Origin: Methanocellaceae archaeon UBA148
GTDB taxonomy: Archaea > Halobacteriota > UBA148
Assembly: GCA_002495885.1 (NCBI GenBank)
Contig: DAHG01000033.1
Coordinates: 1 to 64,000 of the forward strand
DNA length: 64,000 bases
Reading direction: 5' to 3'
Part shown: positions 43,394 to 51,576 of the stretch, in pieces
Layout of the letters: each line of letters begins with the position of its first letter
How positions within the stretch are numbered: position 1 is the stretch's first letter
Notes under the pieces: model-generated
Told to the model about the DNA's origin: nothing
Database searches by the model: none
The model's input: only the letters and a program-made list of their open reading frames with translations
Translations under genes and position numbers: made by a program

Positions 43394-44292
43394 GAAGGCG
43401 TGAAGGCACCTCTCCACTCGATAGAGGACCCGTAGATTTCAAATCACGGGTTTCATCCCGCCCAGGAGACGTGATGATGCTCGCATCCAAGGATGTGGTC
43501 ACCGTTCCACCTACTATGACGATCATTGGGATCGTGAAAACGCTGGTATCCTACGGCTTTCGGAGAATACCTATCGCAGATGCCGGAACGCACCGACTCG
43601 TAGGAATCGTTACATCCATCGACCTGATCGATTTTTTTGGCGGGGGAGCACGCCATAATCTGGTAGAGAATAAATACGGTGGAAATCTGCTCGCTGCCAT
43701 AAATGCCGAGGCCAGAGAGATAATGAAAAGCGATGTGATAACACTGACAGAGGATAAATCCCTGAAGGATACATTGAACACGATGATCAAGCATAAAACC
43801 GGCGGATTGCCCATTGTAGATTCTAAGAGCCAAATAGTTGGCATAATCTCTGAGCGCGACTTCTTGAGCCTTATTGCCGGGAAGAAGACCGGGATGTCTG
43901 TCAGTGAATACATGAGTAAAAGCGTGGTAACCGCACCTCCAAACATGTCTTTAAAGGAGGCTACCAAGGTCATGGTCAGTCACGTATTCAGGAGATTGCC
44001 AGTAGTCGTGGATAACGTATTATTAGGGATGATAAATGCCACAGATGTCGTCAAGTTCCTCGGGAGCGGGGAAGTGTTCAACGAATTAATCACTGGCCAT
44101 GTAGACGAGGCTTTTGGCCTGCCTGTCAAGACGCTTATGACCTCAGACGTCTTCACCATAGAGCCGGATGTAGACATCGGCGCTGCAGCAGAGATGATGA
44201 TGAAAAAAGACGTTGGATCATTGCCTGTCCTAAAGAAAGGAAAATTAGCAGGAATAATCACCGAAAGTGATTTCTTAAGAGCGCTGGCTTGA
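43390..44292 (+). CDS. four-CBS-domain protein with basic N-terminal extension
   Basis: The 300 residues begin with a charged extension (about 1-25), then four CBS repeats: MMLASKDVVTVPPTMTIIGI, AREIMKSDVITLTEDKSLKD, VSEYMSKSVVTAPPNMSLKE and VKTLMTSDVFTIEPDVDIGA. Each ends in a VGI/AGI-x-S/T-x-x-D/E-x-D-type motif. It is longer than its upstream neighbour because of loops between the first and second repeats (FFGGGARHNLVENKYGG). It is coupled to that gene by an ATGA overlap. Confidence 0.92.
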   Translation: MRRREGTSPLDRGPVDFKSRVSSRPGDVMMLASKDVVTVPPTMTIIGIVKTLVSYGFRRIPIADAGTHRLVGIVTSIDLIDFFGGGARHNLVENKYGGNLLAAINAEAREIMKSDVITLTEDKSLKDTLNTMIKHKTGGLPIVDSKSQIVGIISERDFLSLIAGKKTGMSVSEYMSKSVVTAPPNMSLKEATKVMVSHVFRRLPVVVDNVLLGMINATDVVKFLGSGEVFNELITGHVDEAFGLPVKTLMTSDVFTIEPDVDIGAAAEMMMKKDVGSLPVLKKGKLAGIITESDFLRALA

Positions 44293-44334
44293 TTGATGGG
44301 CGGGGTGGGGCGCTAGACCGTCGGTTTAGGGAGC

Positions 44335-44424
44335 TTATGCTTCAACGATTTTGATCTCCTTTTCAGTCAACCCATATAGCTTGTAAACCATTTGATCAAT
44401 TGTTTTATCAGTCTCTTCAATCAT
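44335..44424 (-). pseudogene. C-terminal remnant resembling an adenine-specific DNA methyltransferase
   Basis: The 29-codon frame encodes ETDKTIDQMVYKLYGL followed by TEKEIKIVE. This is very like the recurring C-terminal signature of type IIG restriction-methylase/PglX-type enzymes (consensus IDxLVYELYGLTEEEI, from memory). An in-frame TAG closes the frame six codons upstream of its ATG, so the rest of the gene is absent. It overlaps the start of the neighbouring small gene's tail. It is probably the scar of a lost modification gene; a free-standing small protein is the alternative. Confidence 0.45.
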
Positions 44425-44560
44425 CACCAGTCTTCTTCTCTAGATGACGACATTTTTCATCCTTATTTAGAGTGCGCGTATTTTCTAGATCAAGGTCAGG
44501 TTCTATCTCAGCGGCTTTTTTGGAGTCCTTTTTTTGTTTCGTATCCTTTCCATTTGCCAT
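44417..44560 (-). CDS. 47-aa charged protein
   Basis: ATG 44560 lies 5 bp after the restored stop of the membrane-protein gene. The product is rich in Lys, Asp and Glu (MANGKDTKQKKDSKKAAEIE, LDLENTRTLNKDEK). It overlaps the methyltransferase-like remnant by 8 bp. No family is recognised. It may be a genuine small gene of the accessory cluster or a chance frame. Confidence 0.3.
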   Translation of the reverse strand: MANGKDTKQKKDSKKAAEIEPDLDLENTRTLNKDEKCRHLEKKTGDD

Positions 44561-44565
44561 TTTTT

Positions 44566-45023
44566 TCACATCACAAAAATACTTAAAGTTAAAAGAATCA
44601 ACCCTACAAACAATAAAACGAGTGATTGAGATACCTAGCTTTTTTATCAATTCGTTTTTTATTATCTTCATGAGATTGGATAAAATTGTCTATAAGTTGC
44701 TTCTTGACCGTGTAGTCCCTTTCCCTCAAATATTTTTCCGTAAGTTTTCTCGGTTCAGGATCGCTCCTATACCTTTCAGTTTTATAAGCAGAGAATGAAA
44801 AGAAGAAAGATAGCAAAAACACGGTCATATAAGAGCCAAATAGATAAGAACTACTGGGTGGATATAAATTTAGAGATATGCCAATTATAACACCAACGAA
44901 CCCAATAATAACACTTGCTTTTGTATCTAGGTTTTCAATCGACTGAAACGGGTTATTCAATGCATCTTTTATTTCGCCATAAACTAATTCAAGTGTTTTT
45001 TTAGGATACTCACCCTCAGTCAT
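44566..45023 (-). pseudogene. three-helix SLATT/Pycsar-effector-like membrane protein, frameshifted
   Basis: As read, the gene stops at 44604 after KKARYLNHSFYCL. One frame over, the sequence gives SLVLLFVGLILLTLSIFVM and TGA at 44566-44568, a clear third membrane helix. The first part has a cytoplasmic helix (LELVYGEIKDALNNPFQSIE), then ENLDTKASVIIGFVGVIIG (helix 1) and a second helix around SYMTVFLLSFFFSFSAY. ENLDTKA before the first helix is typical of 2TM/SLATT-type effector proteins in CBASS/Pycsar-like defence. A 1-base loss near 44625 would explain the break. No cyclase gene is nearby. Confidence 0.55.
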
Positions 45024-45044
45024 TTAATCCGCCTTCCAAAAGCC

Positions 45045-46187
45045 CTATTTTAAAAACTCCCCGATCCTCTCCAGTGCCTCTTTTATCTCTCTTCGCGATA
45101 CGGCATAGGCGCATCTGATAAATCCTTCCCCGGCGTCTCCAAACACATCCCCAGGCACAACCGCCACTTTCTGCTCTTTGAGAAGCTTTTCTGCGAAAAC
45201 CTCTGAGGTCATACCAGTGCTCTCCACCGATGGAAAAGAGTAGAATGCGCCTTTCGGCTCAAAGCAGTCCAGGCCGAGATCGTTCAGTCCCTTGACGATC
45301 AGCCTCCTTCGCATGTCATACTCCCTGACCATGGAGAGCATCTCCTCCCTGCAGTTTTTTAAGGCTTCAATGGCAGCCATCTGTGCCGTGATCGGAGCGC
45401 AGAGCATCGTATACTGATGAATTTTCAGCATTGCAGCTATGACTTCCAGGTTAGAGGCAGCATAGCCGATCCGCCAACCGGTCATCGCATAGGCCTTGGA
45501 GAAACCGTTGAGCAAAATCGTTTTGTCGTACATGCCATCCAGGGAGGAGAAGCAAGTATGGGTCCCATCGTATGTAAGCTTGTCATACACCTCATCAGAT
45601 ATCACAAATAGGTCATGATCTTTCACTATGTCTGCTATTCCTTCCAGGTCTTTCTTTCCCATTATCGCACCAGTCGGGTTGTTCGGGTAGGATAGGATTA
45701 TTGCCTTTGTCTTGGGAGTGATCTTTTCCCCTATCCGCTCAGGAACGACCTTGAAATCATTGCACAGATCTGTCGGCACCACCACAGGTTTTCCGCCGGC
45801 AAGGAGGACGCAGGGTTTGTAGGAGACATAGCAGGGCTCCACGATGATGACTTCGTCGCCGGGGTTTACTATTGCCCGTATGGCAAGATCGGAAGCTTCG
45901 CTCACACCCGTGGTCACGATAATCTGGTTCTCCGGATTATATCGTACGTTATAATCTGAAGCGATGCAGTGGGATATCTCGTTCCTCAGCTCAAGTAAGC
46001 CCCAGTTAGACGTATAGGAGGTGTACCCTTTTTCCAGGGCATAGATACATGCCTCCCTGATGGACCAGGGGGTGACAAAATCAGGCTCGCCGACTCCCAA
46101 TGAGATGATGCCCTCCATCCCTACAGTCATCTCAAAGTATTTCCGAATGCCAGATGGTGGGATGCGCTTTACCTTATCTGCGATCAT
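45045..46187 (-). CDS. class I/II aminotransferase (PLP)
   Basis: This 380-residue fold-type I aminotransferase has the PLP lysine in LLNGFSKAYAMTGWRIGY (about 228-245). It also shows LGVGEPDFVTPW, the NPTGA block in SYPNNPTGAIM (about 165-175), DEVYDKLTYDG and the C-terminal FIRCAYAVSRREI. Closest types are aspartate, alanine or aromatic aminotransferases; substrate cannot be told. It overlaps the Lrp-type regulator by 4 bp, which likely controls it in response to an amino acid. Confidence 0.9.
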   Translation of the reverse strand: MIADKVKRIPPSGIRKYFEMTVGMEGIISLGVGEPDFVTPWSIREACIYALEKGYTSYTSNWGLLELRNEISHCIASDYNVRYNPENQIIVTTGVSEASDLAIRAIVNPGDEVIIVEPCYVSYKPCVLLAGGKPVVVPTDLCNDFKVVPERIGEKITPKTKAIILSYPNNPTGAIMGKKDLEGIADIVKDHDLFVISDEVYDKLTYDGTHTCFSSLDGMYDKTILLNGFSKAYAMTGWRIGYAASNLEVIAAMLKIHQYTMLCAPITAQMAAIEALKNCREEMLSMVREYDMRRRLIVKGLNDLGLDCFEPKGAFYSFPSVESTGMTSEVFAEKLLKEQKVAVVPGDVFGDAGEGFIRCAYAVSRREIKEALERIGEFLK

Positions 46188-46663
46188 GGTGTTATCGTCA
46201 ACCTCTTGGATTCCTCTTTTCCTAATAAAATATCGCCATCCTGCTTGTAGGTTTTAAGTATGAAATGAGTGACGGTACCCTGCACACGATCCAGTGGTGC
46301 CACCTTCTCAGCGATGAAGAATGCGACTTCCTTCATCGTCTTGCCTCTGACCAGCAAAGACAAATCGTGATCGCCGGAGACTAGACGGACTGAAATAACC
46401 TCTGGAAATCTTGCAATGCGTTCTGCTATTGCATCGTAGCCAACTTCTCGCTCAGAGGTGACTTTCAACTCTATAATGGCATAAACGTGTTCCGCCTCCA
46501 GCTTGTCCCAGTTGATCACCGTTTTATATTTCATGATGATCCCTTTTTTCTCAGCCTCGGCGATCACCTCCCTGACTTTGTGCTCGGGAATTTTTGTTAG
46601 CGTAGCAATCTCGCCAGTACTTATCCTTGCATCATTCTCCAGTAGTTCGAGTATTTCTTTCAT
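46184..46663 (-). CDS. Lrp/AsnC-family regulator
   Basis: The 159 residues have an N-terminal winged helix-turn-helix (LLENDARISTGEIATLTKIP, HKVREVIAEAEKKGIIMKYKT). A RAM ligand-binding domain follows, with HVYAIIELKVTSEREVGYDAIAERI and VSGDHDLSLLVRGKTMKEV. Such proteins sense amino acids. It is coupled to the aminotransferase downstream (4-bp overlap). The promoter would lie in the 110-bp AT-rich gap shared with pgk. Confidence 0.92.
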   Translation of the reverse strand: MKEILELLENDARISTGEIATLTKIPEHKVREVIAEAEKKGIIMKYKTVINWDKLEAEHVYAIIELKVTSEREVGYDAIAERIARFPEVISVRLVSGDHDLSLLVRGKTMKEVAFFIAEKVAPLDRVQGTVTHFILKTYKQDGDILLGKEESKRLTITP

Positions 46664-46772
46664 AGTATACCAAAATAAGTTCTTGATGGATATATAATAT
46701 ATTACATTAATTAACCTTAAGCAAGCGAATGAATATTTATTATATCTTGAATGTTATCTGAAGTGTAGAGGG

Positions 46773-48017
46773 ATGTACTTGGCAGATGTGAAAAGAGACT
46801 ATCTCACCATGGATGACTTCAACCCGTCTAACAAAACCGTTTTAGTCAGATTGGACTTGAATTCACCAATCGACCCCAGCACTGGGAGCATACTTAGCGA
46901 AGAGAAATTTTGGAGCCATGTAGAGACATTGAAGAGATTAGAGAGGTCGAGGACCGTTTTGCTTTCACATCAAAGCAGGCCCGGAAAAAAGGACTTTACC
47001 ACAATGGAGCCGCATGCAAAAATGCTCAGAGCGGTTTTGCGGCAAAAAGTAACCTATGTAGATGATATTTTTGGCACCTGTGCCCAAAAAGCCATAGAGG
47101 ATATGAAGGTTGGGGATATTCTTCTTCTGGAGAACGCGAGGTTCTACTCAGAAGAGAATGTGGAAAGGAGTCCGGAAGAGCATGCCAAAACGCATCTTGT
47201 GAGAGGGCTTGCACCCCATTTCGATTTGTTCTTCAACGATGCATTTGCATCGGTCCATAGGGCGCACGCATCTCTGATGGGATTTACAGAAGTGCTACCG
47301 TCCGGAGCGGGCAAGTTGATGGAAAAAGAATTAGATGTGCTGGACAAGGTCCTCGTCTGTGCGGATCATCCGTGCATATTCGTGCTCGGTGGAACGAAGG
47401 CACATGATACGCTCGATGTCATCGAAAACATCCTGTCAAGGGATGGCGCTGACAAAATCTTTTTAACTGGCGTTGCAGCAAATATATTCCTGGCCGCATC
47501 AGGAGTGGATATAGGCGCTCCAAGCCTACAATACATCGAGAAAGAAGGATATTCAAACGAGATTCCCAAGGCAAAGGCATTGCTTCAAAAGTTTGGAGAT
47601 AAGATAGAGCTTCCCAAGGATGTGGCTCTGAGTAAAAACGGTGAACGAGTTGATGTCTCAATAGAGAATTTACCTGCTAAATATCCAATCTGGGATATAG
47701 GGCTTGAGACTATTGTGAAATTCCAGGATGAAATCGAGAATGCAAAGATGGCAATCTTGCATGGTCCTGCAGGAGTGTTTGAGAAGGAAAATTTTGCTCT
47801 GGGAACATTGGAGATGATGAAAGCCATCACCAAGGCAGGGTTTTCTATCGTTGGGGGTGGACACACAGGGGCTGCTGTGCAAAAGGCCGGGCTTGAAAGA
47901 AAAGTCACACATGTGAGCACTGGAGGAAATGCTTGCCTCAATGTGCTTGCTGGAAAGGAGCTGCCTGGAGTGGTGGCACTAAAGAACGCAGCAAAAAGAT
48001 TTGGGTCCAAGCGGTAA
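46773..48017 (+). CDS. pgk: phosphoglycerate kinase
   Basis: Pgk interconverts 1,3-bisphosphoglycerate and 3-phosphoglycerate in glycolysis and gluconeogenesis. The 414 residues show VLVRLDLNSPID (about 24-35), LLSHQSRPGKKDFTTM (63-78), LLENARFYSEE, FNDAFASVHRAHASLMGF, FVLGGTKAHDTLDVIE, the P-loop-like ILHGPAGVFEKENFALGT and GGGHTGAAVQKAG. The archaeal type is of normal length. It is monocistronic and immediately upstream of tRNA-Thr. Confidence 0.96.
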   Translation: MYLADVKRDYLTMDDFNPSNKTVLVRLDLNSPIDPSTGSILSEEKFWSHVETLKRLERSRTVLLSHQSRPGKKDFTTMEPHAKMLRAVLRQKVTYVDDIFGTCAQKAIEDMKVGDILLLENARFYSEENVERSPEEHAKTHLVRGLAPHFDLFFNDAFASVHRAHASLMGFTEVLPSGAGKLMEKELDVLDKVLVCADHPCIFVLGGTKAHDTLDVIENILSRDGADKIFLTGVAANIFLAASGVDIGAPSLQYIEKEGYSNEIPKAKALLQKFGDKIELPKDVALSKNGERVDVSIENLPAKYPIWDIGLETIVKFQDEIENAKMAILHGPAGVFEKENFALGTLEMMKAITKAGFSIVGGGHTGAAVQKAGLERKVTHVSTGGNACLNVLAGKELPGVVALKNAAKRFGSKR

Positions 48018-48069
48018 CGTTTATGATGGATATCGCCAATAAAAATAAAAACAATAATTAAAGAAAGCG

Positions 48070-48159
48070 CCTCGGTGGCTCAGTCTGGCTAGAGCGAGTG
48101 ACTTGTAACAAAATTGCAAGGCATCACTAGGTCGCGAGTTCAAATCTCGCCCGGGGCTC
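48070..48159 (+). tRNA. tRNA-Thr(UGU) with 15-nt intron
   Basis: Acceptor GCCTCGG (48070-48076) pairs with CCGGGGC (48152-48158), with discriminator T at 48159. The T arm is GCGAG-TTCAAAT-CTCGC (48135-48151) and the anticodon stem AGTGA/TCACT. The anticodon loop is interrupted after position 37 (see intron). Spliced, it reads CTTGTAA with anticodon TGT at 48105-48107, decoding ACA. No CCA is encoded. Confidence 0.95.
48109..48123 (+). other. 15-nt tRNA intron with bulge-helix-bulge motif
   Basis: Between positions 37 and 38, CTTG pairs with CAAG to form the 4-bp central helix, flanked by 3-nt bulges TAA and GCA, the canonical archaeal splicing-endonuclease substrate. Cutting each bulge after its second base removes 15 nt. 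The inner hairpin CAAAATTG is minimal. Confidence 0.9.
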
Positions 48160-48175
48160 TGGGGGTTGTAATAAA

Positions 48176-48451
48176 ATGGAAAGCAAAAAACATTTTACTG
48201 CCAAGGAAGCCAAGAGAATCGGTGAAGCGTTAGGGATTGACTGGACTGAGTTTGATGTGGAGCAATTTAGAAGAGGGATGGACGTAGAACTGGAGCATGG
48301 ATCGGTGGATCCAAAAACCAATGTCACTAACGATGATCCGATGATGACAGGGAAAATAGCGCTTGCGCACCTGAACGAATTCTCGGATTACTACACCAGA
48401 CTCGATGAGCTGGAAGAAGAGGCAGAAGAGTATTGGGCAGGTAAAAAATAA
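48176..48451 (+). CDS. DUF5661-like protein
   Basis: The 91-residue acidic protein contains FTAKEAKRIGEALGIDW (about 6-22), FDVEQFRRGMDVELEHG (24-40) and MTGKIALAHLNEFSDYYTRLD (about 57-77). This matches a small family found across bacteria and archaea (DUF5661) with no known function. It has no membrane part and no cysteines. It starts 17 bp after tRNA-Thr on the same strand. Confidence 0.75.
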   Translation: MESKKHFTAKEAKRIGEALGIDWTEFDVEQFRRGMDVELEHGSVDPKTNVTNDDPMMTGKIALAHLNEFSDYYTRLDELEEEAEEYWAGKK

Positions 48452-48639
48452 AATAAAAATACGGGCTCAGCCAGTTAATCGCCCTTAACGGGCAGCTTTT
48501 GGGGGGTGCTTTGTCTTTAGTGCAGTTCATGCGCCCCTTCAACTTTTTTTGCAAACCTAAGATATTATTATACCCTATAGGATATAGGTCAAAAAATTGA
48601 TAAAAGAGCGCTGAGAATCTTCTCTGTTATCGCCCCACT

Positions 48640-49533
48640 TCATCCCAAAAGCCTAACCAACAGCGCCTTCTGGGCATGCAGTCGGTTTTCAGCCTGCTCA
48701 AAGATGACCGAATGCGGATCGTCGATGATGTCCGAGGCTATCTCCTCCCCTCTGTGGGCCGGCAGACAATGCATGACGATGACGTCATCCTTTGCCAGCT
48801 TTACAACATCCGCATTAATCTGGAATCCTTTGAAATCGAGCATTTTCTTCTTTTTCTGCGCTTCATCTCCCATCGAAACCCAAACGTCCGTATATAATAT
48901 GTCCGCGTTCTTCGCCGCTTCCAGAGGGTCATGGGTTATTTTCGTATTTCCTCTGAGGATTCTCGACTTTTCTAAGACATCGGCATTGGGCTCGTATCCT
49001 TTCGGACACGCTACTACGACCTTCATGCCAACCAGAGCGCCAGCCAAGATGGAGGAGTTGCATACGTTGTTACCGTCTCCGATCCAACCAAACTTCAGAC
49101 CTGAAAATTCCTCCTTGAACTCACGGATTGTCAAAAGATCTGCGAGAGATTGGCACGGATGCTCCAATTCTGTCAAGCCATTGATGACAGGGACACTTGA
49201 GCTTTTTGCCGTTTCAAGAACCTTTGAATGCTCTGCACGAATCATTATTCCGTTTACGTAACTGGATAGCACGCGTGCAGTGTCCTCCATGCTCTCACCT
49301 CTTCCGAGCTGTATTTCCTGCCAGTTCAGGTATAGTGCATGCCCACCCAGATCGGTCATCGCAACCTCAAATGAGGCCCTTGTGCGGGTGGATGGCTTTT
49401 CAAAGAGCATGGCCAAGCTCTTATTTCTAAGCAAATCGACTCCCTGTTTTCGCTTTCCCTTCATATCCTCTGCTTTGTCAAGAATATCCGTGATGTCCTC
49501 AAGAGACATGTCTGCCATTGAAATGAAATTCAT
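48640..49533 (-). CDS. argF: ornithine carbamoyltransferase
   Basis: ArgF forms citrulline from ornithine and carbamoyl phosphate. The 297 residues include the carbamoyl-phosphate loop FEKPSTRTRASFEVAM (about 44-59), LEHPCQSLADLLTIREF (about 122-138) with the HPCQ motif, DVWVSMGDE, and VMHCLPAHRGEEI with the ornithine-binding HCLP. It is the last gene of a five-gene minus-strand operon, carS-zinc protein-pyrE-purD-argF, 5 bp after purD. It links arginine and nucleotide synthesis through carbamoyl phosphate. Confidence 0.96.
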   Translation of the reverse strand: MNFISMADMSLEDITDILDKAEDMKGKRKQGVDLLRNKSLAMLFEKPSTRTRASFEVAMTDLGGHALYLNWQEIQLGRGESMEDTARVLSSYVNGIMIRAEHSKVLETAKSSSVPVINGLTELEHPCQSLADLLTIREFKEEFSGLKFGWIGDGNNVCNSSILAGALVGMKVVVACPKGYEPNADVLEKSRILRGNTKITHDPLEAAKNADILYTDVWVSMGDEAQKKKKMLDFKGFQINADVVKLAKDDVIVMHCLPAHRGEEIASDIIDDPHSVIFEQAENRLHAQKALLVRLLG

Positions 49534-49538
49534 TTATT

Positions 49539-50912
49539 TTACCCCCTCAGTGAGTTCATATGTTCCACACTTTTAGCTATGTGCTCTTTTGATCCGATGT
49601 CCCACCTGTTCCATAAGGGCCCATCGATGGCTACGACACCCTCCAGCGAAATATTTCTTGCAGCACCAACATCATCAGCAATGCCTACGGTGCATACCGT
49701 TCTCGAGCCGAGGGCATATGTTTCTTTTCCACGAATTTCCATAGAACCCGGATAAATCCGGACGGCGTCTCCATATTTCCTGCTAAGCCCATATGCATTA
49801 CTAAGGTCAACCCTCTCCTCACCGGAAAATCTCTTCCTATATCCTCCATAGGTCATTGGTACGGCATATGTGACAACACTCGCTTTTTTGGCGAAGTTTA
49901 GCCTGGTTAGATTACCATCGAGGATGTTAAGACAAACATCAACGAAATCATCTTCCAGGATTGGGAGCAAATTTTGTATTTCCGGGTCCCCGGGACGGGA
50001 ATTGATTTCCAAAACTTTTACCCCGTCTGCGGCGCAGATATAAGCCATATATAGAGGTACGCCACGCAACTCGTTGCCTCCATCGACCCTTAATTCTTCG
50101 AATATTTTTTTGCCAATTTCAAGTCCAGCTTCCCAGTCCTCTTGATCCATGAAAGGTAATATTCGCCCCAGAGCCTTATAGGAGCCCATACCACCAGTGT
50201 TTACGCCCCTGTCGCCATCAAATGCCCTTTTATAATCCCTTACAGCTTCTGTTGGAACCAGGTGTTTTCCATCCGAAAAAAACTGCAAACTGAACTCTTC
50301 TCCCTCGATTTTTTCCTCTATTATCACAGGCCCATAATCGCATATGGATAGAAAGTGGTCGAATAACTCCTCGCGAGTTGAGAAGTGATCCCCCCAAACC
50401 CCGACACCCTTACCTGTCGCCGGAGCGTCCGGCTTCACAGCCACCTGATTCCCCAGCTCATCCAACCAAGAATAAACGCCTTTCCTCAATTCATCCTTGC
50501 CAGAATAATTCTTTGTATCAAAGACCTTAAATCTGGGATTCGCATCTGGACAGTACTTTTCCAATAAATGGCGTTGTGAAACTTTGCTTCCCTCAATGGC
50601 ATATTCTTTCGTAGGGCAGATCATCGGAATCCGGGTTTCTTTTTCGATGATGTCCCTGATGCCCCCGATTATCTGACCTTCTGGCCCGACTATTCCGAAA
50701 TCGATTTCATCCTCATGTTTTTTGGCGAATTTGCAGATTTTCTGCACATCCAGCCCAATTTCATAATCGGCAGCCCTTTCAACTATGAAAGGATTTTTTT
50801 GTTTATCTGCATCAAAAATATTGACCTCGTAGTTTTCACTCCTGCACAAAGAATCTGCGATAGCAGCCTCCCTTGAGCCGTAACTAACGAGTAAAACGCC
50901 AACCTTTTCCAT
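49539..50912 (-). CDS. purD: phosphoribosylamine-glycine ligase
   Basis: PurD makes GAR in purine synthesis. The 457-residue ATP-grasp enzyme shows VGVLLVSYGSREAAIADSL at the N-terminus, QVAVKPDAPATGKGVGVWG (about 172-190), GPVIIEEKIEGEEFSLQFF, RDYKRAFDGDRGVNTGGMGSY and EINSRPGDPEIQNLLP with catalytic metal-binding residues. It is slightly longer than bacterial PurD. It lies 6 bp after pyrE and 5 bp before argF. PurN, which uses the GAR product, is encoded at 56511. Confidence 0.95.
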   Translation of the reverse strand: MEKVGVLLVSYGSREAAIADSLCRSENYEVNIFDADKQKNPFIVERAADYEIGLDVQKICKFAKKHEDEIDFGIVGPEGQIIGGIRDIIEKETRIPMICPTKEYAIEGSKVSQRHLLEKYCPDANPRFKVFDTKNYSGKDELRKGVYSWLDELGNQVAVKPDAPATGKGVGVWGDHFSTREELFDHFLSICDYGPVIIEEKIEGEEFSLQFFSDGKHLVPTEAVRDYKRAFDGDRGVNTGGMGSYKALGRILPFMDQEDWEAGLEIGKKIFEELRVDGGNELRGVPLYMAYICAADGVKVLEINSRPGDPEIQNLLPILEDDFVDVCLNILDGNLTRLNFAKKASVVTYAVPMTYGGYRKRFSGEERVDLSNAYGLSRKYGDAVRIYPGSMEIRGKETYALGSRTVCTVGIADDVGAARNISLEGVVAIDGPLWNRWDIGSKEHIAKSVEHMNSLRG

Positions 50913-50918
50913 CGAAAA

Positions 50919-51440
50919 TCAACTCTGGTCCAACAAGTCACTTAATTTAGCTATGGAGTTCAATGAAACCCCTATCGACATCAAATTTTCTCTGGCCCCC
51001 TCCTCTCGATCAACAACTGCAAGGACCGAATGCACTATTGCTCCATGATCTCGTAACGTTTGTACCGCCCTGACCGCTTCAGAGCCTGTAGTGGTGACAT
51101 CCTCAACCACAATGACAGTATCTCCAGGACATATCTCTCCTTCGATTAACTTCTTTGTTGCATATCCTTTCTTTTTCTTCCTAACGATTACATAGGGCAA
51201 TTTGGTCTTGATGCTTGCCACTGCAACCAACGATATGGATCCAAGTTCGATCGCAGCAAGCTTTTTTGCGCCTGGCGGAATCAGACCTGAGATCTTATTG
51301 CCTATGGCTTCCAAACAATCGGGATCGGTTTCGAAGATGTATTTGTCTACATAATAACTGCTTTTTAAACCGGATGAGAGCGTAAAATCACCAAACTTGA
51401 GGGAGCGTTTCAATGCCTTTAGCAGTTCACTATCTTTCAT
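50919..51440 (-). CDS. pyrE: orotate phosphoribosyltransferase
   Basis: PyrE makes OMP from orotate and PRPP. It shows TLSSGLKSSYYVDKY, AIELGSISLVAVASIKT, YVIVRKKKKGYATKKLIEG and the PRPP loop TVIVVEDVTTTGSEAV. ATG 51440 (MKDSELLKALKRSL) is preferred because it follows a GGGGGGAA ribosome-binding stretch. A longer frame from 51458 adds six residues. It overlaps the small zinc-protein gene by 11 bp. Confidence 0.95.
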   Translation of the reverse strand: MKDSELLKALKRSLKFGDFTLSSGLKSSYYVDKYIFETDPDCLEAIGNKISGLIPPGAKKLAAIELGSISLVAVASIKTKLPYVIVRKKKKGYATKKLIEGEICPGDTVIVVEDVTTTGSEAVRAVQTLRDHGAIVHSVLAVVDREEGARENLMSIGVSLNSIAKLSDLLDQS

Positions 51441-51576
51441 GTTTCCCCCCCGCACCATCGCTTATACAATCAGCGCACACAGACATCATGATATAAAAAT
51501 GATCTGCACAAACGCTTTTACCACATACGATGCATGTTCTGGTATTTGTCTCTTTTTTGCATATCTCACATCTCAT
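51430..51576 (-). CDS. 48-aa cysteine-rich zinc-finger protein
   Basis: The frame opens MRCEICKKETNTRTCIVCGK and continues SVCADHFYI...SVCADCIS. This gives four knuckles: CxxC, CxxC, CxxH, CxxC, at about 3-6, 15-18, 23-26 and 34-37, consistent with two zinc ions in a B-box or HIT-like cross-brace. Its ATG shares bases with the carS stop (TAATG), and it overlaps pyrE by 11 bp, so it is translationally coupled both ways. Function is unknown. Confidence 0.75.
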   Translation of the reverse strand: MRCEICKKETNTRTCIVCGKSVCADHFYIMMSVCADCISDGAGGKHER

